The notes under the pieces: model-generated
What the model was told of the DNA's origin: nothing
The model's input: only the letters and a program-made list of their open reading frames with translations
Database searches by the model: none
Shown: positions 9,100 to 14,970 of the stretch, in pieces
Layout of the letters: each line of letters starts with the position of its first letter
How positions within the stretch are numbered: the first letter of the stretch is position 1
Translations under genes and position numbers: made by a program
Source: an uncultured Collinsella sp.
GTDB lineage: Bacteria > Actinomycetota > Coriobacteriia > Coriobacteriales > Coriobacteriaceae
DNA: 14,970 nt
Direction: 5' to 3'
Assembly (NCBI GenBank): GCA_902490445.1
Contig: CABUDZ010000051.1
Location: 1 to 14,970 of the forward strand

Positions 9100-10506
9100 T
9101 CAGTCGATATACATGTCCTTGAGCGTAACTATTTGCCAATCTTCGCGTGCGGCGAGCTTCTTTTTTGTCGCGGCGCTCACGTCATGCTTGCAAAACAACA
9201 TGAAATGAGAGGCGGTGAAACCTTTTACCAAGCCTCGCTTGCTTTCGAGATCGTTAATCTCTGCCGACTCGTCAAACGACCCCCTGTATTTGCATTCCCC
9301 GATCACCAGGCGCTTTGACACCCGATCGGCAGCTAAAACATCGATGTCATCCTGAGCCCGTTTGTCGGGATTCGTTCCCCACCACGACGACACCGCCGTT
9401 GCCGGAATTGGCAACTTGCCCTGTTTCGCCTGCTCAACCAGCCACTCGGCACACAACGCCTCGAACCGATGACCCAGGTATTCGTTCAGCTGCTCTTCTG
9501 GAATCGCGTTGACAACTGCCCGGCCCAAACCGGCCTCGATATCGGACGAATACGGCATGACGAACCGGAACCAAAACGCATAGCACGGCTCGGAAAGCCG
9601 ATAGATTCCGCGCTTGCTGGTTTCGACACTCTCGCCAAACGGAACGACCTTTTCGATAATTCCCACCGATTCCAGTGCCTTGAGATAGCGGGGCAACGTT
9701 GTCTGGGCAACACCCACGCGATCTGCGATCTGCTTTGCGCGGTTTGCACCGGCAGCCACAGCCCGCAAAATCGAGTTATACATTGCCGGCTCCTGAAACT
9801 CCTGACGAATCAGGCCCTCAGGCTCGCCATAGAGAAACCCCATGGGATCGAAGTAAAGCCGGGCCAGATTCTCCTTGAGTCCTATGCTCGAATCCAGCTG
9901 CTGCAGATAGTACGGGACACCGCCAAAGCAGCCGTAAAATTTAAAAGCCTCATGAGCGCTCAGACCCGGAAGCATCTTGGCTGCATCCCTAAATCCAAGG
10001 TCGCGCACCTTGATTTGAGCCGTGCGCCGGCCAAACAGGGGGCTTTTGCGTCCCAGCACATTGCTTTCCATAAAACCCTGATTGCTGCCGCAAAGAATGA
10101 GAAATGCGTTCGTTTCCCTGAAGGCCCGGTCGATGGCGACCTGGAAAATCGAGGGCAGCGCCTCGTTGCGCATCGCCGCATAGGGAAACTCGTCGAACAC
10201 AAAGACAAACCGCTCGGTGCGTGCTCGGTCGGCGATGAAGGACAGCGCGTCAGTCCAGGAAGAGAACCCGCCAATCGATGCGGGGAGACTGAAAAAGCTG
10301 GCGATAGCGCGATTAAAATCCGCAAGGTTGTCGGCGTCGCTTTGCTCGAGAGCGGTAAACGAGAGCGTCCTTTTGCCGCGGCAGAACTCGTTAATCAGCG
10401 TCGTCTTTCCCACGCGTCGACGACCGTACACGACGGCCATCTGAAATGAACGCCGCTCATAAAGGGATTCGAGTTTTGCAAGCTCTGCTTCGCGTCCGAC
10501 AAACAT
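9100..10506 (-). CDS. AAA-family ATPase with winged helix and PD-(D/E)XK-like C-terminus (DUF234 class), 468 aa
   Basis: ATP-binding protein of the archaeal-type ATPase/DUF234 group, whose biological role is poorly defined. Walker A is GRRRVGKTT (28-36), Walker B FVFVFDEFPY (100-109; D105, E106), with a sensor-like FLILCGSNQ strand and the family element GCFGGVPYYLQQL. A winged-helix segment reads RAKQIADRVGVAQTTLPRYLKALESVGII. The C-terminal domain has D389 in DDIDVL and E404-C-K406 in IGECKY, the spacing of a PD-(D/E)XK nuclease fold. GGGAG lies 6 nt before the start. Base composition is lower than its neighbours: 34 of 60 G+C at 9541-9600 against 37 of 60 in recR at 8281-8340. It appears intact, possibly acquired. 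It could be a defence or mobile-element accessory; nothing here decides. Confidence 0.88.
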   Translation of the reverse strand: MFVGREAELAKLESLYERRSFQMAVVYGRRRVGKTTLINEFCRGKRTLSFTALEQSDADNLADFNRAIASFFSLPASIGGFSSWTDALSFIADRARTERFVFVFDEFPYAAMRNEALPSIFQVAIDRAFRETNAFLILCGSNQGFMESNVLGRKSPLFGRRTAQIKVRDLGFRDAAKMLPGLSAHEAFKFYGCFGGVPYYLQQLDSSIGLKENLARLYFDPMGFLYGEPEGLIRQEFQEPAMYNSILRAVAAGANRAKQIADRVGVAQTTLPRYLKALESVGIIEKVVPFGESVETSKRGIYRLSEPCYAFWFRFVMPYSSDIEAGLGRAVVNAIPEEQLNEYLGHRFEALCAEWLVEQAKQGKLPIPATAVSSWWGTNPDKRAQDDIDVLAADRVSKRLVIGECKYRGSFDESAEINDLESKRGLVKGFTASHFMLFCKHDVSAATKKKLAAREDWQIVTLKDMYID

Positions 10507-10554
10507 TATGCACTCCCGAATTATGCAATGTTGAATAATTCACACTTGCATAAT
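10505..10554. promoter_or_regulatory. Operator-like array of three ATTATGCA motifs at the ATPase promoter
   Basis: ATTATGCA occurs at 10505-10512 (overlapping the ATPase start codon) and 10520-10527, with an inverted copy at 10547-10554. The outer 9-bp arms (10520-10528 and 10546-10554) and an inner dyad TGAAT-A-ATTCA (10532-10542) share one centre at 10537, pairing 14 of 17 positions. This is a plausible binding site for a dimeric repressor. Confidence 0.6.
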
Positions 10555-10561
10555 ATCTCAA
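10532..10561 (-). promoter_or_regulatory. Candidate promoter of the ATPase gene
   Basis: Minus-strand TTGAGA (10561-10556), an 18-nt spacer and TATTCA (10537-10532) give a reasonable sigma-70-like promoter, with transcription expected about 19 nt before the start codon. The -10 box lies in the centre of the 35-bp dyad, so a bound protein would block it. Confidence 0.4.
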
Positions 10562-10649
10562 GCTAAATCTAGTTGAGCAGGAATCAGACAATTTATCCGC
10601 ACGGCTAAATGCCAAGCCGCTGCTCGAGGCGGTGCGCATGGCGGCGGGG

Positions 10650-10655
10650 TATAAT
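10650..10655 (+). promoter_or_regulatory. -10 box TATAAT of the small membrane-protein gene
   Basis: A consensus TATAAT about 35 nt before the GTG start. The -35 region is G-rich and poor, so the promoter may need an activator or rely on the -10 alone. Confidence 0.5.
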
Positions 10656-10658
10656 TTG

Positions 10659-10676
10659 ATTGTCATAGATGACAAT
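10659..10676 (+). promoter_or_regulatory. 18-bp perfect inverted repeat, probable operator at the transcription start
   Basis: ATTGTCAT-AG-ATGACAAT has two perfect 8-bp arms and begins 3 nt after TATAAT, covering the expected start of transcription. It ends 2 nt before the GGAGG ribosome binding site. This position is classic for a repressor site; the regulator is unknown. As RNA it could also form a stem, although the loop would be tight. Confidence 0.6.
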
Positions 10677-10690
10677 TTGGAGGTGCCCTC

Positions 10691-11167
10691 GTGAATGTCC
10701 CAGCCGTACTCCAAAACATCCGCTCAAAACACCCCGTTGCATATTTGGCTCTCTATCTCTTTGCCGGCTGGGTATTACTGGTTATCATCACCCATGCCAT
10801 AGCCTTTGGAGCAGAACTGCTGGTAGCCGGCTCGGACCAGCCCGTCGTCAAATGGGAGACGACCGATGAGTGCGCCGACGGAACCCGAACCATTTACTAC
10901 AACAGCCCGTCCCTCTACCAAGAGTTCAAGGTCAAGATAAAGGGCTCCAAGATTGTCGATGCCGAACTGGGCGACTATTCGGCAATCGGAGCAAGCGTCA
11001 GCTCCGAACAAGTCGAGCACACGGACAGCCATGCGACGTATCGTATCGACCTCAGCATCCTAGGCCGACCGTCACGCGCCTGTCTGCTCGAATGCGATAT
11101 ACGCGGCACCACACTACACATGTCCGAAATACAGATGCGCCCGGAAGAAGAGTCCCTGATGGGCTAG
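10691..11167 (+). CDS. Small single-pass membrane protein, 158 aa, function unknown
   Basis: Starts at a GTG preceded by GGAGG (10679-10683) with 7-nt spacing. The first 15 residues are followed by a hydrophobic helix at about 16-39; the remaining 115 or so residues look like a compact strand-rich domain, probably outside the membrane. It contains WETTDECADGTRTIYY, a KVKIKGSKIVDAEL strand pair and three cysteines (C61 and two in ACLLEC). No lipobox is seen and I recognise no family. It diverges from the ATPase gene and converges on dnaX. Each member of this divergent pair has its own palindromic promoter element, suggesting tight control. Coding status is supported by the ribosome binding site, operator context and protein-like composition. 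Confidence 0.72.
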   Translation: MNVPAVLQNIRSKHPVAYLALYLFAGWVLLVIITHAIAFGAELLVAGSDQPVVKWETTDECADGTRTIYYNSPSLYQEFKVKIKGSKIVDAELGDYSAIGASVSSEQVEHTDSHATYRIDLSILGRPSRACLLECDIRGTTLHMSEIQMRPEEESLMG

Positions 11168-11200
11168 AGGCCCTAGGTCCAACGAGCGCCGTTCAAAGCA

Positions 11201-11215
11201 AAGAAGTCTCTTCTT
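11201..11215 (-). terminator. Weak hairpin after dnaX
   Basis: AAGAAG-TCT-CTTCTT, 24 nt downstream of the dnaX stop in the gap between convergent genes. On the minus strand it is followed by TGCTTTG, a poor U-tract. It could serve as a weak terminator. Confidence 0.25.
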
Positions 11216-11238
11216 GAGCAGTATACCCGCCAGTACGA

Positions 11239-13707
11239 CTACTCCACCGGTTTGAAGATGGTGGACTGGCCAAAGACGCTGCGGATGAGGGCTTTGGCCT
11301 CGTCCTCGGTCTGCGGGATGCTTGGGGCTGCGCCTTGATGGCCGAAGGGGCTGCCCGCGCCGGGGTTGGACTCCCAGGGAGCCGCAGGAGCGTCCTCCTC
11401 TTTGGGGGCAGTTGCAGCGGGCTTGGGCGCGGACGCCGCACCCGGCACGTCGAACGGGGGCAGATCGTCCCCGCCGGCATCGGCAGCAAAACCGCCGACC
11501 ATGACATCGTCGTAGGGAACCTGCTCGGATTCCCACGGCGCAGACGGCGCGGCGGGCTGAGCCTTGGGAGCGGATGCGCGCTCGGGCGCTCGGGGTGCGG
11601 GCTCGGTCGGGAGCTTGCCCGTGGCAGGAGTGCCGGCGGGGTTGTCGGAGCGCAGCCAGGGGGCCTTAGCCAGGTCGGATAACTTGGGCGCAGGCGCGGC
11701 GGCGGGCTTAGGCCCGGGGATCGGAGCAGCCGGTTTGGGCGCAACAGGTTCAGGCGCCGACGGGGTCGGTGCCATCACCGGCGTCGCTTGCTGCTGCGGA
11801 GCGCTGGCGCTCGAGGATACAGGGGCCGCCGAGGACACGGGTTGCGGGTCCGCAGATACCGCAGCCCGTGCAGATGGAGAATGCTCCTCATGTTGAGGAG
11901 CCGGCGTGCCACCCCCATCCAGGACATAGTCGACGGTACGACGACCGAAGACCGCACTGACTGTCGGCAGGACCACCGACTGCGTGTCGGCGCGTCCGAG
12001 CATCTTGATGGCAAAGGTCGAGCCCGCGGGGAACGAGACCGTGAGCTTGGAGCCGTCGTCGGCCGTGGCGCGGGCGTTGAGCAAAAGTCCCGCGTAGGAG
12101 GCCTGACGAGCCTTGACGCGCTCGACAACCTCGGCCCATTTGCGCTGGAGCTCGCCGGCATCCTCAACCGCAGGGGTCTCGGCGGCGCCGGCGGCAGCAA
12201 CCTGAGCGGCGTTGTTGGGCTTGGACACCGGCACGGTCGATGCAGCGGGCGCGGGAGCCGAAGCCGCAACGGGTTGAGGTGCAGGCGTTACAGGTTTGGG
12301 CGCGGGAGCCGGGGCCGCGGACTTGGGCGCAGACTGAGCCGCCGGAGCGGCAGTACCACGGTCCCAAGGCATACCGCCCTGATGCGCGGACGTAGCAGCG
12401 GGGGCGGCAGTCGCCGCGGGAGTAGCGGCTCGGGCACCCGAGATCAGCGTCGGCTGCTGAGCAGCAACGGGTACGGACGCCGCAGGCACGGCGGCCTGAG
12501 CAGCAGCCACGCTCGCCGGAACGGCAGCGTTGGCAACCATGGCCTCCAAGCGAGCCACGCGCTCAGCCAAAGCTTCGATCGTTAAATCGGCCTCGGGACG
12601 CGTCAGGCGGGTGCAGGCGATCTCGAGCACCAGGCGCACGTCGCTCGCGCCCCTCATCTCCAAGGCGGCATCGTCGAGCACCGTCAGCACGCGGGCCAGG
12701 CGGTCGGCAGGATGCTCGCCAAAGGCAGCGGCCTCGGCAGCAAGCGCCTCGGCCTGCTCGGAGCCGTCCTCAAACAGCTCGGCACGGGCACCGGCAACGC
12801 AGGCAACGTACACGTCACGCACATGCGCTACCAGGTCGCGCGTCAGCTCCAGCAGGTCGTTTCCTTCCTCGACCTGCGCACGGATCAGTCCATAGAGCTC
12901 GGCAACATCGCGATCGGCAATGGCGCGGGAAAACTCGCCCAGAATCTGGTCCGAAACCTCGCCTAAAAGCGAGCGGGCATCGTCCGCATGCACAGAACCG
13001 TTGCCAAAAACGCTCAGCTGCTCCAGCGTGGAGAGCGCGTCGCGCATGCCGCCCTTGGCATGGCGCGCCACGATAGCCAGCGCCTCATCGTCGTAATCGA
13101 AGCCCTCCTGCTCGCACACGTATGCCAGGCGACGCTCGATATCCTCGTTGCCGATGCGATGGAAATCGAAACGCTGGCAGCGCGAGAGGATGGTCTCCAG
13201 AATCTTTTGCGGGTCGGTGGTGCACAGCACAAAGATCACGTGTGCCGGCGGCTCCTCGAGCGTCTTGAGCAGCGCGTTGAACGCCGCCGTCGTGAGCATG
13301 TGGACCTCGTCGATGATATAGATCTTGTACTTGCCGCGCACCGGGGCAAAGTTGACGGAGTTGATGATTTCCTCGCGCACATTGTCCACGCCCGTGCGGG
13401 AGGCGGCATCGAGCTCGTAGACATCGGGGTGGTTACCCTCGGCAATGAGCTCGCACTCCTCGCAAGTACCGTCGGGCATGCAGCCGCTTGCACCCTCGGC
13501 GCGCGCCGCCTCGGCATTGCGGCACAGCAGCGCCTTGGCCAGAATGCGCGCCATGGTGGTCTTGCCCGTGCCGCGCGGTCCGCAGAACAGGTAGGCGTGG
13601 GACAGGCGCCCCTCGGTGATGGCGTGCTCGAGCGTCGAGACGATATGCTGCTGGCCCACCACGGAGTCAAAGGTGAGCGGGCGATACTTTCGGTACAACG
13701 ATTCCAT
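11239..13707 (-). CDS. dnaX: DNA polymerase III subunit gamma/tau, 822 aa
   Basis: Clamp-loader ATPase subunit of the replicative polymerase. The N-terminus is the family hallmark ESLYRKYRPLTFDSVVGQ. Walker A is GPRGTGKTT (43-51), four cysteines C62, C76, C82 and C85 form the zinc module, Walker B is IYIIDEVHML (D133, E134), and the SRC motif with arginine finger R176 is present. After the collar domain come two long Ala/Pro-rich linkers flanking a folded segment near the middle (ELQRKWAEVVERVKARQASYAGLLLNARA). This makes it longer than the 643-aa Escherichia coli tau. No A-rich slippery heptamer was noticed, so a separate gamma form is not supported. The start at 13707 has GGGGGAG 5 nt upstream; the longer frame to 13818 adds unrelated residues. 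ybaB and recR lie downstream, but beyond the inserted gene pair. Confidence 0.96.
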   Translation of the reverse strand: MESLYRKYRPLTFDSVVGQQHIVSTLEHAITEGRLSHAYLFCGPRGTGKTTMARILAKALLCRNAEAARAEGASGCMPDGTCEECELIAEGNHPDVYELDAASRTGVDNVREEIINSVNFAPVRGKYKIYIIDEVHMLTTAAFNALLKTLEEPPAHVIFVLCTTDPQKILETILSRCQRFDFHRIGNEDIERRLAYVCEQEGFDYDDEALAIVARHAKGGMRDALSTLEQLSVFGNGSVHADDARSLLGEVSDQILGEFSRAIADRDVAELYGLIRAQVEEGNDLLELTRDLVAHVRDVYVACVAGARAELFEDGSEQAEALAAEAAAFGEHPADRLARVLTVLDDAALEMRGASDVRLVLEIACTRLTRPEADLTIEALAERVARLEAMVANAAVPASVAAAQAAVPAASVPVAAQQPTLISGARAATPAATAAPAATSAHQGGMPWDRGTAAPAAQSAPKSAAPAPAPKPVTPAPQPVAASAPAPAASTVPVSKPNNAAQVAAAGAAETPAVEDAGELQRKWAEVVERVKARQASYAGLLLNARATADDGSKLTVSFPAGSTFAIKMLGRADTQSVVLPTVSAVFGRRTVDYVLDGGGTPAPQHEEHSPSARAAVSADPQPVSSAAPVSSSASAPQQQATPVMAPTPSAPEPVAPKPAAPIPGPKPAAAPAPKLSDLAKAPWLRSDNPAGTPATGKLPTEPAPRAPERASAPKAQPAAPSAPWESEQVPYDDVMVGGFAADAGGDDLPPFDVPGAASAPKPAATAPKEEDAPAAPWESNPGAGSPFGHQGAAPSIPQTEDEAKALIRSVFGQSTIFKPVE

Positions 13708-13823
13708 GGGTGCTCCCCCGGGTATACTGAGTCTTGTTGCCGCGGCGGCCATGCGGTCGCACGGCATACTGCATTCCATAATAACCCGTACGGCGAGCCC
13801 GCCGCGATAGGAGTCCAAAGAGC
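13708..13823. promoter_or_regulatory. Divergent promoter region between dnaX and the YcxB-like gene
   Basis: 116 bp between two divergent starts. The AT-rich core CCATAATAACCC (around 13776-13787) is the best -10 candidate for both directions, but no convincing -35 box was found. CGCGGCGG (13741-13748) and CCGCCGCG (13799-13806) form 8-bp inverted arms 50 bp apart, which may be chance at this GC content. Confidence 0.4.
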
Positions 13824-14543
13824 ATGGCAGACGCAGAGAGCAACCTCGTTCCCTCCGAAGCAGCCGACCAGGTCGAGGTCGCGCTCGAGGAGCAGGCCGC
13901 AGCCGACGACGGCATCCTGTACCTCAACGAGTACCAATACGAAAACGACCTCGTCACCGACTTCGCCCGCCTGGTCGCCTCGCCCAGGCGTCGCGGCTCG
14001 CTGTATGTCGCCGCGGCAATTGCCGCGCTCATCGGCATCGGCATGCTGGTGGCCGGCGGCAACTGGATCAAGTTTGGCGTCGTCTTGATCGTATTCGGCG
14101 CCTTTTTGGCCTGGTGGAGCAAAAACCTGCACCACACCCTCGCCCGCGACTTTATCGACGCCGTTGAGGCCGACGAGTCCATGGGTGGCCGCTATCGCCG
14201 CGTCGCCGCCAACGAGGACGGCCTGATGGTTTGGGGCACGAGCGGCAAGTCGCAGTTCTTCCCGTTTGAAAAGCTCGACCACGTGCTCGACGGCGAGCGC
14301 ATCTTTGTGGCCATGTTCGCCGACCAGGGCGTGACGATCCCTAAGGACACCTTTGTCCGCGGCGATGCCGAGCAGTTCGGTCCCTTCCTTAAGGCGCGCA
14401 TCAACAAAAAACTCCGCATCGAGACCAAACGCAAGAAGATGAAGGCAGAAAAGGCCGCTGCCGAAGCAAAACAGGCCGACAAGCCCCAGGACAACAAGGG
14501 CAAGCAGCGCAAGCAGAAGAAGAACAAGAAGAAGAAGCGGTAA
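13824..14543 (+). CDS. YcxB-like family membrane protein with lysine-rich tail, 239 aa
   Basis: Small bacterial membrane protein of unknown function. The acidic N-terminus is followed by LYLNEYQYENDLV (32-44), two predicted helices at about 60-77 and 81-98, and a cytoplasmic domain. That domain contains FFPFEKLDHVLDGERIFVAMF (145-165) and GVTIPKDTF (169-177), matching the YcxB-like C-terminal domain pattern in which a ligand- or lipid-facing strand ends in I-P-K. The last 45 residues are strongly basic, ending in consecutive lysines, and may bind nucleic acid or acidic lipid. AGGAG lies 10 nt upstream of the ATG, a slightly long spacing. It diverges from dnaX and a strong hairpin follows. Family assignment is from pattern recognition only. 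Confidence 0.8.
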   Translation: MADAESNLVPSEAADQVEVALEEQAAADDGILYLNEYQYENDLVTDFARLVASPRRRGSLYVAAAIAALIGIGMLVAGGNWIKFGVVLIVFGAFLAWWSKNLHHTLARDFIDAVEADESMGGRYRRVAANEDGLMVWGTSGKSQFFPFEKLDHVLDGERIFVAMFADQGVTIPKDTFVRGDAEQFGPFLKARINKKLRIETKRKKMKAEKAAAEAKQADKPQDNKGKQRKQKKNKKKKR

Positions 14544-14569
14544 TCCGGCCGACACCGAAGGTGCCTCGT

Positions 14570-14613
14570 CCCGCGCCCGATTCCGAGTCGGAGCGCCTGA
14601 AATCGGGCGCGGG
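14570..14613 (+). terminator. 13-bp perfect stem-loop after the YcxB-like gene
   Basis: CCCGCGCCCGATT (14570-14582) pairs perfectly with AATCGGGCGCGGG (14601-14613) across an 18-nt loop that itself contains CCGA-G-TCGG. No U-run follows at once; TTTT comes only near 14631. It may be a bidirectional or factor-assisted terminator, or a dispersed palindrome. Confidence 0.5.
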
Positions 14614-14648
14614 TACCGCCGATGGACCCATTTTGCCTAACTCTCGAG

Positions 14649-14970
14649 CTACTTCACTTCAAACCTTAAGAGCCTTCTCTCCGGCAGATCGGTCATCTTC
14701 ATCGTATAAGTCCCGGGAAAAGCCTTCTCAAAACGGACGGTCTCGTAATCTTCAAAGTAATCGTTGGTGTTTTGCATCATAAATGGGACAAGCAACTCGT
14801 TTTCCGCTCCAACCTGCACGGCAAACGCTGCAGAGCCGCCAAGGACCGGCATGGCTTGCGTTATCAGATCGGTATTGACTACAAAATCATAGTTTGGCGC
14901 AGACTCCGGAACCAGGGATCTTTCATGAAGGTTTCCACTTCCGACGCAGAACGTTTCATCTCCTCACGCA
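14649..14970 (-). pseudogene. Partial, probably frameshifted coding sequence at the window edge
   Basis: The frame ending with TAG at 14649-14651 is open up to a TGA at 14964-14966. Its last 67 codons (from the only ATG, at 14852) give protein-like sequence with strand patterns such as AAFAVQVGAENELLVPFMM and GTYTMKMTDLPERRLLRFEVK. The residues before that ATG (NYDFVVNTDLITQ) also look coding, and the ATG has no ribosome binding site. Nearer the edge a different frame looks coding (REEMKRSASEVETFMKD, about 14967-14917). This fits a single-base deletion near 14915-14925 that joined the two. The alternative is two adjacent genes with a short 67-aa one. The family is not recognised. Confidence 0.45.

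Noticed and set aside
11158..11175. GGGC-TAGAG-GCCC stem at the end of the small membrane-protein gene as a terminator
   Set aside because: Four-bp stem without a T-run; too weak to call.
13708..13823. Search for 4.5S/SRP RNA or a tRNA next to dnaX
   Set aside because: These are common dnaX neighbours, but no SRP-core-like or tRNA-like sequence is visible here on either strand.
12988..14088. Plus-strand frame spanning dnaX and the start of the YcxB-like gene, and the minus-strand frame 13236-14555
   Set aside because: Both cross the real gene boundaries and are antisense or out-of-frame shadows of dnaX and the YcxB-like gene.

Overview
The window is a high-GC bacterial chromosome segment, most likely from a gut Coriobacteriia member (Collinsella-like, Actinomycetota). 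That placement rests on overall character: high GC, a single-chain pyruvate:ferredoxin oxidoreductase of an anaerobe, a eukaryote-type Ser/Thr kinase with an FHA protein, and the dnaX/ybaB/recR neighbourhood. No rRNA or other strict taxonomic marker is present, so the genus is an inference. No tRNA, rRNA, CRISPR array or recognisable insertion sequence was seen.

Layout. (1) 129-3668, minus: nifJ, an intact pyruvate:ferredoxin oxidoreductase of 1179 aa. Upstream of it lies about 450 bp without a gene, rich in dyad symmetries and including a REP-like repeat at 4067-4117. (2) 4117-7805, minus: a tightly coupled three-gene operon, in transcription order a membrane-anchored Ser/Gly-rich protein, a Ser/Thr kinase with four predicted C-terminal membrane helices, and an FHA-domain protein. 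Its leader holds an intrinsic-terminator hairpin directly in front of the first ribosome binding site, plus two copies of a GTTGCRCAAC palindrome. (3) 8049-8979, minus: ybaB then recR, housekeeping genes. (4) 9100-11167: a divergent pair that separates ybaB-recR from dnaX. One gene is an AAA ATPase with a winged helix and a PD-(D/E)XK-like C-terminus (DUF234 class, minus strand). The other is a small single-pass membrane protein (plus strand). Each has an operator-like palindrome at its own promoter. (5) 11239-13707, minus: dnaX, with an unusually long Pro/Ala-rich middle. (6) 13824-14543, plus: a YcxB-like two-helix membrane protein with a lysine-rich tail, followed by a 13-bp hairpin. (7) 14649 to the right edge, minus: the C-terminal part of an unrecognised protein that appears frameshifted.

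How the parts may work together. nifJ feeds electrons from pyruvate to ferredoxin in anaerobic metabolism. DnaX, YbaB and RecR are the usual replication/recombination set, here split by the ATPase/membrane-protein pair. The kinase-FHA-anchor operon is the best candidate for an under-described system: a putative membrane phospho-signalling module whose FHA protein lacks the usual phosphothreonine-contacting arginine and whose expression may be set by transcriptional read-through of a leader terminator.
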